Shown here piece after piece: positions 7,545 through 13,609 of a stretch of DNA of 13,609 nucleotides. The DNA is taken from positions 1 to 13,609 of the forward strand of contig JAMCRH010000132.1 of assembly GCA_023380515.1 (NCBI GenBank), written 5' to 3'. Each line of letters begins with the position of its first letter. Position 1 is the stretch's first letter. Both the position numbers and the translations under genes were made by a program. Below the pieces are notes generated by a model. That model was not told the DNA's origin. It did no database searches and was given only the letters and a program-made list of their open reading frames with translations. This DNA comes from Gammaproteobacteria bacterium (GTDB taxonomy: Bacteria; Pseudomonadota; Gammaproteobacteria; Enterobacterales; Alteromonadaceae).

Positions 7545-7896
7545 AACCATGTGCAGCTATGTTTGGTTGTCGATCGCCTTCTTGTTGTCCGGGTCACTGA
7601 CCGTTAGTGGGCAGGAAGCCGGTGAGCGCGATCCAACTCGTCCAGCAGTACGCAGTGCAGATGCAGCAAGAGACAGCGAACGTTTACCAACGCTGACCTT
7701 GAATTTAATTCGCTCTGGTAGCCAAGGTAGTTCTGCCGTAATTAACGGCCAAACTTATGCCGTCAGCGACAGTATTAGTGGTTGGACCGTTATCAGTATT
7801 GAACCAGATCGAGTATTACTTGAACGAAATAATGAAGTGATTGTCTTGTCGGTATTCTCCGGCTTGACGAGACTTGGCCGACGGGATGACTCATGA
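7537..7896 (+). CDS. mshK: MSHA biogenesis protein MshK (PilP/GspC-like periplasmic protein)
   Basis: Small 119-residue exported protein. The N-terminus has a hydrophobic signal or anchor (about 7-22, YVWLSIAFLLSGSLTV), followed by the RDPTRP motif (31-36) typical of MshK. A small beta domain follows with INGQTYAVSDSISGWTVISI (69-88), resembling the HR/PilP-like fold of secretin-interacting proteins. By analogy it connects the inner-membrane alignment complex to the MshL secretin. It overlaps mshJ by 8 bases and mshL by 4 (ATGA at 7893-7896), so translation is coupled on both sides. Confidence 0.85.
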   Translation: MTKTMCSYVWLSIAFLLSGSLTVSGQEAGERDPTRPAVRSADAARDSERLPTLTLNLIRSGSQGSSAVINGQTYAVSDSISGWTVISIEPDRVLLERNNEVIVLSVFSGLTRLGRRDDS

Positions 7897-9569
7897 AAAT
7901 TGGATTGAGCACTAGTATTTTAATTGCTTGCGTGATGCTGAGCGGTTGTATCACAAAGCCGCAAGAACAACTCGCTGACGAGGCTGATCACGCGCTTCGT
8001 ACCGGTGATCTGCGCACTGGTGACCGGCCCCCAGCGGGAGCGCGTGCGCAACTGCCAGCAGACGTGCGTAATCAACTCCGCCATTCAACTATGGAGAGTG
8101 AACGCACGCGCGTTTTAGAAGAGCCGCGTTTTTCAGTGCAAGCACGGCAAGTGAATGCGGCAGATTTTTTTGCCCAGTTGACCAATGAAAGCCCGTATAG
8201 TTTGGTGGTACATCCTGATGTTCGTGGCAGTATTACCGTTAATCTGCGCGATGTGACATTGCAAGAAGCACTCGATGTAGTGCAGGACATCTACGGCTTT
8301 GATATTCGCCGTGAAGGGCGTATTTATCGTGTTTTCCCTGCAGGCTTGCGTACAGAAACACTCTCGTTGAATTATTTGTCTTTGCGTCGCCAAGGTTCAT
8401 CGCAAACCTCAGTGACGTCTGGTGGTGTAGCGGATCAACAAGGCGGTGTCCGCAATAACCGCGGTAGCGGCGTTTCCGGTAGTGCGCTGGGCCCAGGCGA
8501 TATTGGTAATAATTTACGCGGAGGCCTGCCAGCTGGTGGTGGCATTTCTGGGCTTTCTGGACAAACTGGATCGTCAATTTCGTCTGAATCAGAAACGGAT
8601 TTTTGGGACGGATTACAAAATATACTTGAGGGTATTGTCGGTACCGACGGTGGCCGTCGAATTGTCGTCTCACCACAAGCCGGTTTAGCCACAATTCGCG
8701 CGTATCCGAATGAAATACGCGCGGCCCGTGATTTCCTTAACGCCGCAGAAAAGAGCTTACAACGACAAGTAATTCTTGAAGCACGAATCGTTGAAGTCTC
8801 TTTGAATGAAAGCTATCAACAGGGTGTTGACTGGAGTCGCATTACCAGCCGCATCGGTTCTGGCGTCACGCAGTTTGGTTTTAGTGGCAGTTCAGTAGAC
8901 GCGGGCTCATTGAGCGGCGTTTTTGGCCTGCAATTCGAGAGCCAGTCGTTTAATGGCATGATTGAAATGTTGTCGACCCAAGGTAACGTTCAGGTTCTCT
9001 CTAATCCGCGAGTGACGGCTACAAATAACCAAAAAGCAGTGATTAAAATTGGTGAAGACGAGTATTTTGTAACGGACGTCTCAACCACGACAGTGACGGG
9101 TACGGCAACAACGTCAACGCCGAATGTGCAGCTAACGCCGTTCTTCTCGGGGATTGCACTTGATGTGACACCACAAATCTCAGACGACGGCAGCATTACC
9201 CTACATATTCGCCCCTCGGTCACGGAAACTCGTGAACAAGAGAAGATTATTCGTTTGAATAATGAGACCTTAGCGTTACCGCTGGCGCGAAGTAATATTC
9301 GTGAGTCCGATACCATCATTCGAGCGCGTGATGGGGAAGTGGTGATTATCGGTGGACTGATGCAGACCTCGTATACCGATGAAGTTAACCAAGTTCCTGT
9401 ACTGGGCAATATCCCTGGAATTGGTGAACTGTTTAAAAATCGGCGCCAACGGGAAGTGAAAAAAGAGTTGGTGATCATGCTGCGCCCGACGGTCGTCGGT
9501 GTTGACACATGGAACACCGAACTTGAAGCGTCGCGCGAACTATTGCGTCGCTGGTATGACAGTCAGTAA
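7893..9569 (+). CDS. mshL: MSHA outer-membrane secretin MshL (lipoprotein)
   Basis: Forms the multimeric outer-membrane pore through which the MSHA pilus passes. The 558-residue protein begins with a lipoprotein signal ending in LSGC (lipidated Cys19). A secretin/TonB short N-terminal domain follows (about 76-150, FSVQARQVNAADFFAQL, VTLQEALDVVQDIYGF). A Gly/Ser/Asn-rich linker (about 168-236) leads to an N-domain (about 238-290) and the secretin beta-barrel domain (about 292-545). The hallmark C-terminal signature is VPVLGNIPGIGELFKNR, followed by KKELVIMLRPTVV. The start is the ATG in the ATGA overlap with mshK; its SD is weak, which suggests reinitiation. A 62-base gap to mshM follows with no clear terminator. 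Highly characteristic; confident. Confidence 0.95.
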   Translation: MKIGLSTSILIACVMLSGCITKPQEQLADEADHALRTGDLRTGDRPPAGARAQLPADVRNQLRHSTMESERTRVLEEPRFSVQARQVNAADFFAQLTNESPYSLVVHPDVRGSITVNLRDVTLQEALDVVQDIYGFDIRREGRIYRVFPAGLRTETLSLNYLSLRRQGSSQTSVTSGGVADQQGGVRNNRGSGVSGSALGPGDIGNNLRGGLPAGGGISGLSGQTGSSISSESETDFWDGLQNILEGIVGTDGGRRIVVSPQAGLATIRAYPNEIRAARDFLNAAEKSLQRQVILEARIVEVSLNESYQQGVDWSRITSRIGSGVTQFGFSGSSVDAGSLSGVFGLQFESQSFNGMIEMLSTQGNVQVLSNPRVTATNNQKAVIKIGEDEYFVTDVSTTTVTGTATTSTPNVQLTPFFSGIALDVTPQISDDGSITLHIRPSVTETREQEKIIRLNNETLALPLARSNIRESDTIIRARDGEVVIIGGLMQTSYTDEVNQVPVLGNIPGIGELFKNRRQREVKKELVIMLRPTVVGVDTWNTELEASRELLRRWYDSQ

Positions 9570-9631
9570 AGAATTTTGTGGTCACTGCGTGCGATAGATG
9601 GGCAGAGTGAAGCTGCAGAAATAGGAGCACT

Positions 9632-10540
9632 ATGTACTTATACCACTTTGGTTTAACGGAGCTGCCGTTTACTTTAACACCGAATACAAGCTTTTATTGT
9701 GGCATAAAAATGCACGATGAAGCGCTGCAGGTGTTATTGGCTGCGCTGAAAACCGGAGAAGGTTTTATTAAAGTGACAGGTGAAGTGGGCACAGGTAAAA
9801 CGCTTTTGTGCCGTAAACTGCTTAACGATATTCCTGATCACTTTATAACTGCGTACATACCGAATCCTTACCTGCCACCGGCTGAACTGCGCCATGCGAT
9901 TGCTGATGAGCTGGGCGTGCCAGAACATGATGAACAAGATCAGCACCGCTTAGTGCGAGCGATAGAGAAACGTTTAGTGGAATTGAATCAGCAAGGCCAT
10001 TCGGTGGTGTTGTTGATCGATGAAGCACAGGCGCTTCCAACGGAAAGCTTAGAAGCGTTGCGCCTATTATCGAACTTGGAAACTGAAAAACGTAAGCTTT
10101 TACAGTTAGTGATGTTTGGCCAGCCGGAACTTGATGAACGTTTAGCAACACGCGAACTGCGGCAACTGCGGCAGCGAATTAGTTTTTCTTATCAGCTGCG
10201 ACCACTGAGCGAAGAAGAACTTGGCCGTTATGTCAATCATCGTGTCCAAATAGCTGGTTTTAAGGGGCAAATTTTATTCACGCCCGAGATTATTTGGTGG
10301 CTGCATCGAGCATCGCGAGGTATTCCTCGCTTGACCAATGTTCTATGTCACAAAATGTTATTGCTAGCCTACGGTGGTGGCCGGCATCACTTAACGGTAC
10401 AAGACGCAAAAATGGCGATCGCCGATACTGACGATGCCGAAATGCCCAAACGGAATGAATGGTTGTGGTTTGCGACCGGAGTAATCGGCGCGTCCGCGAT
10501 TGCAATAGCGGCAATGTATGCCCTGGAGTTAATACCCTGA
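9632..10540 (+). CDS. mshM: MSHA biogenesis AAA ATPase MshM (ExeA/GspA-like)
   Basis: Inner-membrane-associated ATPase of the ExeA/GspA family, thought to help the secretin assemble or cross the cell wall. The 302-residue protein starts with the family opening YLYHFGLTELPF. It has Walker A GEVGTGKT (50-57), Walker B VVLLIDEAQ (125-133), a sensor-like QLVMFGQPEL (158-167), and the arginine-rich RQLRQRISFSYQLRPL (177-192). The C-terminus has a single TM helix (about 277-299). No long periplasmic peptidoglycan-binding domain follows, unlike ExeA. The start is ATG 9632 with AGGAG at 9623-9627. It is the only internal msh gene with a clear intergenic gap (62 bases) before it. The stop overlaps mshN as TGATG. 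Confidence 0.92.
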   Translation: MYLYHFGLTELPFTLTPNTSFYCGIKMHDEALQVLLAALKTGEGFIKVTGEVGTGKTLLCRKLLNDIPDHFITAYIPNPYLPPAELRHAIADELGVPEHDEQDQHRLVRAIEKRLVELNQQGHSVVLLIDEAQALPTESLEALRLLSNLETEKRKLLQLVMFGQPELDERLATRELRQLRQRISFSYQLRPLSEEELGRYVNHRVQIAGFKGQILFTPEIIWWLHRASRGIPRLTNVLCHKMLLLAYGGGRHHLTVQDAKMAIADTDDAEMPKRNEWLWFATGVIGASAIAIAAMYALELIP

Positions 10541-11643
10541 TGAGTATCATTAACAAAATGCTCAAAGATATTGAAGAGCGAGAGTCGAGCGCAAAGGCGA
10601 AGCGCCCGGCTTACGTCTATTCAGGCAAATCAGTGGGTTCGCGTACTTGGGTTTGGCTGGTCGCTGGCGTATTGTTGGTCGCTCTCATTGTTGCTGGTTG
10701 GTGGGGTTTAACCCGTCATACCGATTTACTCGGTGCGCGCGTTCAGGTATTACCAGAAGCCGAACAAATGGTTATTTCGCGCCCTGCAACAGTGCGTGAA
10801 GAAGCAGAAATAACTGAGCCTGTGGCCGTCGAGATGGTGCCGTCTGCACCGGTAACTCGATCAACGCGAGCCAGCCAGTTGGCACAGCCTGTTGTTGCCG
10901 ACGTTGACGAGGAGTTGGTTGAAGAAAATCAGTATAACCGTTTGCAAGCAATCACAGTCGTTGCGAGCGAAGCGGATGACTATCCGCTCGAAGACGAAAT
11001 AGAAGAAGAGCCTGCCGGCGAGATGACCGTTGAGCGCAGTAGTCAAGATCAAAGTGCGGGTACCTTGTATCGCCGTGGTTTGGCAGCCGTGGAAGCGAAC
11101 AATGTTCGCGAAGCAACACAACGCTTTCAAGAAGCTTTATTGTTATCGCCGGATCACCATGACGCACGTTTACAATTGGCAGCTTTAACCTTTGGTCGCG
11201 GTTTTCCGTTTGAAGCACTGACGATTTTGCAGGAAGGATTGCAGCGGCAACCGAACCATCACCCGTTTATTTTGTTGCAAGCGCGAATTTATGAGCGCTT
11301 GGACCAGCCTGAAGATGCTCTGGAGCTGCTTAGCACGCTCACTTTACAACTCCCTGCAGATGCGGATTTAATTTTAATGCAGGCGAATTTGGCCACAGAT
11401 TTAGCTGATTGGTCGCTTGCCGTGCGTAACTATCAACGATTGGTTGAGTGGCGTGCTGACCAAGGCCATTGGTGGATAGCTTATGGCTTTGCATTAACCC
11501 AATTAGGTAACACTGAGCGGGCGCAACAAGCCAACTATTTTCGCCGTGCGGCGGACGCTTATCAACGCGCACTTAACGACAACCGACTGTCACCCGCTGC
11601 ACAAGAATTTGCATTGCAACAACGGGAGGCATTGGGCTACTAA
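10540..11643 (+). CDS. mshN: MSHA biogenesis protein MshN (TPR protein)
   Basis: A 367-residue inner-membrane protein with a large periplasmic TPR domain, by analogy involved in MSHA assembly together with MshM and MshL. The start MSIINKMLKDIEER is typical of MshN. A TM helix (about 37-56) follows, then an acidic, low-complexity linker (about 85-170, Glu/Val/Asp-rich). From about residue 173 to the end there are roughly five helical repeats of TPR type (e.g. GTLYRRGLAAVEANNVREA, then ALTILQEGLQRQPNH). I use ATG 10540, in the TGATG overlap with mshM; an in-frame ATG at 10459 lies well inside mshM and would add a non-family leader. GGAG (10524-10527) is 12 bases upstream, so reinitiation is likely. 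The stop overlaps mshE (TAATG). Confidence 0.9.
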   Translation: MSIINKMLKDIEERESSAKAKRPAYVYSGKSVGSRTWVWLVAGVLLVALIVAGWWGLTRHTDLLGARVQVLPEAEQMVISRPATVREEAEITEPVAVEMVPSAPVTRSTRASQLAQPVVADVDEELVEENQYNRLQAITVVASEADDYPLEDEIEEEPAGEMTVERSSQDQSAGTLYRRGLAAVEANNVREATQRFQEALLLSPDHHDARLQLAALTFGRGFPFEALTILQEGLQRQPNHHPFILLQARIYERLDQPEDALELLSTLTLQLPADADLILMQANLATDLADWSLAVRNYQRLVEWRADQGHWWIAYGFALTQLGNTERAQQANYFRRAADAYQRALNDNRLSPAAQEFALQQREALGY

Positions 11644-13410
11644 TGGCAAGATGTCCCCGTTTAAAAATGCGGTTAGGTGACTTACTGGTTCATGAAGAAG
11701 TCATTACCGACGAACAATTAAGTCAAGCACTGAGTGCGCAGAAAACCAGTGGCCGAAAACTCGGAGACTTGTTGATTGAGCTAGGTCACTTGAGTGAAAA
11801 CCAATTGCTTGAGTTTCTCTCCCAGCAGCTCAGTGTACCCGTTTTAAACTTGGCTGAACGGCGCATTAATGCGGATGTTGCTCGACTGATTCCTGAAGTT
11901 CAAGCACGTCGTCATCGTGCTTTAGTCATCGAAGCTGATGACGACAAAGCATTAGTGGCAATGAGTGACCCGGCAGACCTGACCGCGATTGATGCGCTGA
12001 GTGCTATTTTATCGCCGCGCGAAATCGAACTCGCAGTGGTCGCCGAACGTCAATTGTACGATTCGTTTGATACCGTGTATCGGCGAACTCAAGAAATTGA
12101 GCAGTTCGCCAGTCAGTTGCAAGAAGAGTCGCGTGACGAAAGCAAACTCGACCTTGGTAGTATGCTCGATGACAGTGATGACGATGTCACGGTAGCGCGC
12201 CTGTTAAAATCCATTTTTGCCGATGCGGTACAAATTCGGGCATCGGATATTCACTTAGAACCGGATGAAAACGGTTTGCGTATTCGGCAGCGGGTCGATG
12301 GTCAGTTGCAAGAAAACTTTTTAGATGAACGCGGTATCGCCTCGGCGCTGGTATTGCGGCTCAAGTTGATGGCCGGCTTAGATATTTCTGAAAAACGCCT
12401 ACCGCAAGACGGTCGCTTCCAGATGAATGTGCGTAATCATGAACTTGATGTACGTTTATCAACCCTGCCAACCCAGTGGGGCGAAGCCTGTGTTATGCGT
12501 TTGCTGGATCAGTCCCATGGCCTGCTCAAGCTTGAGCAAACCGGGATGCCAGATAGCTTGATTCGGAAAATGCGTTATCACATGACCCGTCCGCATGGCA
12601 TGATCCTGGTGACTGGCCCGACGGGTTCGGGTAAAACGACAACATTGTATGGTGTCTTGAGTGAATTGAATCAACCGAACAAGAAGATCATCACGGTTGA
12701 GGATCCGGTGGAGTATCGTCTCGAGCGAATTTCACAGGTACAGGTCAATAGTAAAATCGGCCTAACCTTCGCAAGGGTACTGCGCACAACTTTGCGGCAA
12801 GACCCGGATATCTTGATGGTCGGTGAGATGCGTGACCAAGAAACGGTTGAAATTGGTCTACGTGGTGCAATTACCGGTCATTTAGTCTTATCAACCTTGC
12901 ACACCAATGACGCGATTACATCGGCGATGCGCTTAATTGACATGGGGGGCGCACCCTACCTTGTTGCGAGTGCCTTGCGGGCGGTGTTAGCACAGCGTCT
13001 TGTGCGACGAATTTGCGATCATTGTAAAGAACAAAAACAACCCGATAAGCAACAGCAAATGCTCTTACGGTAGCGTTGTGTCGGGTTATCCCGCAGACGC
13101 TAAGTTTTACAAAGGCCGTGGCTGTAACCGCTGTAACTTTACCGGTTACCGAGGGCGAGTGGGTGTTTTCGAATTACTCGAAATCAATGAAGAAATGATG
13201 GCTACTTTGCGCAATAGCGATACGCAAGGTTTCGCCGAAGCTGCGGCGCGTGTTCCAGGTTTTAAAACATTGGCGCAAGTGGGTCTGGACTATGCGCTGC
13301 AAGGTATCACTTCCGTTGATGAAGTGCTTACCCTTGCTGCTGGAACGCCCGTCTTTGAAGAGCAGGCTGCCCTGATTACTGAAGACGGCAGCACAGGCGA
13401 GCAAGACTAA
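11643..13410 (+). pseudogene. mshE: MSHA extension ATPase MshE, interrupted by a +1 frameshift
   Basis: Hexameric PilB/GspE-family ATPase that drives MSHA extension. The first frame runs 476 residues to a TAG at 13071-13073; the remaining 112 residues continue in the +1 frame to 13410, giving about 588 if rejoined, a normal length. The N-terminal MshEN c-di-GMP-binding domain has two 24-residue motifs (10-33 and 39-62) with a 5-residue spacer. The motor domain has Walker A GPTGSGKT (325-332), Asp box TVEDPVEYRL (351-360), Walker B DILMVGEMRD (389-398) and His box GHLVLSTLHTN (412-422). CDHC (458-461) is in the first frame; the matching GCNRC and the GYRGRVGVFELLE segment are in the second, so the break splits the four-cysteine zinc motif. 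The start is ATG 11643, overlapping mshN; GGGAGG at 11624-11629 is rather far. It may be a true lesion or a one-base sequence error. Confidence 0.88.
13028..13074 (+). other. Site of the mshE frameshift
   Basis: Up to MLLR (ending 13070) the original frame still looks like the family; from 13072 the +1 frame reads SVVSGYPADAKFYKG and rejoins it. Removing one base near 13068-13071 turns CGG TAG C into CGT AGC, which reads Arg-Ser and restores the protein. An earlier site at the AAAAA run (13033-13037) is possible but would replace QPDKQQQMLL with a less plausible sequence. Confidence 0.7.
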
Positions 13411-13609
13411 TGGCGACGTTTCGCTATCAAGGCCGTAATCGGGCGGGTAAGAATGTTTCCGGGCATGTTAATGCCGCCAATGAGAGTGCGGTTGCCGAAC
13501 AATTAATGCGCTCGGGTATCGTGCCATTGCAAATTAAGCCGGCGCAGGCGAAAGACGCGAATCAAGCAAAAAAGAGCGCCAACATCGATGTTGGTCTGCA
13601 ATTAAGGCT
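13410..13609 (+). CDS. mshG: MshG, MSHA inner-membrane platform protein (5' part)
   Basis: PilC/GspF-family polytopic membrane protein that forms the assembly platform turned by MshE. Only the first 66 codons are in the window. They read MATFRYQGRNRAGKNVSGHV and then AANESAVAEQLMRSGIVPLQIKPA, the usual N-terminal beta-alpha motif of type II secretion F proteins, in which the N-terminal residues fold before the first F domain. A Lys/Ala/Asn-rich linker follows. The ATG overlaps the mshE stop (TAATG at 13408-13412), so its translation probably depends on ribosomes that finish mshE in the +1 frame. The SD is weak. The gene continues beyond the window. Confidence 0.88.
   Translation, partial: MATFRYQGRNRAGKNVSGHVNAANESAVAEQLMRSGIVPLQIKPAQAKDANQAKKSANIDVGLQLR

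Noticed and set aside
9570..9631. Terminator or internal promoter in the mshL-mshM gap
   Set aside because: Only a 4-base GCAG/CTGC pairing is seen, without a T run, and no -35/-10 pair is evident; the gap probably just separates genes of one operon.
10459..10539. Upstream in-frame ATG for mshN
   Set aside because: It lies within mshM and would add about 27 residues unlike MshN; ATG 10540 starts the typical MSIINKMLKD and has a TGATG overlap.
13060..13074. Programmed +1 ribosomal frameshift in mshE, like that of prfB
   Set aside because: The stop context CGG-TAG-C offers no good re-pairing of the P-site tRNA one base downstream (CGG to GGT), there is no internal SD at the right distance, and MshE proteins are not known to use recoding. 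A real or artefactual indel is simpler.

Overview
The window comes from a gammaproteobacterium. The MSHA (type IV pilus) gene order, the close match of thymidine kinase and PyrC to the E. coli types, and the general codon and protein character fit the Alteromonadales, perhaps the Idiomarinaceae; the family-level placement is inference from memory of similar proteins, not a search. Everything except 18 bases at the left edge is on the + strand.

Left part (1-5071): the first codons of a divergent minus-strand gene and a shared intergenic region, then tdk (thymidine salvage), macA-macB (tripartite ABC efflux adaptor and ATPase/permease; no tolC here) and pyrC (dihydroorotase, de novo pyrimidine synthesis). 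tdk, macA and macB are separated by 1-3 bases. macB and pyrC are separated by 74 bases that are almost wholly a nested inverted repeat ending in the pyrC ribosome binding site.

Right part (5072-13609): after a 168-base AT-rich intergenic region with repeated TCATATT/AATATGA arms comes the assembly half of the MSHA operon: mshI (PilM-like), a PilN-like gene, mshJ (PilO-like), mshK (PilP-like), mshL (secretin), mshM (ExeA-like ATPase), mshN (TPR protein), mshE (extension ATPase) and the start of mshG (inner-membrane platform). Most junctions are ATGA, TGATG or TAATG overlaps, so the genes are very probably cotranscribed and translationally coupled. Together they would make the cytoplasmic motor, the inner-membrane alignment complex and the outer-membrane pore of a mannose-sensitive-haemagglutinin type pilus. 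Pilin genes would lie to the right, outside the window.

The most notable point is that mshE is broken by a +1 frameshift about 112 codons before its natural end, between the two halves of its four-cysteine motif. This is either a real lesion or a sequence error. I saw no CRISPR array, tRNA, rRNA, insertion sequence or phage gene. I found no wholly new system; the best leads are regulatory (pyrC hairpin, msh upstream repeats) and the mshE frameshift.
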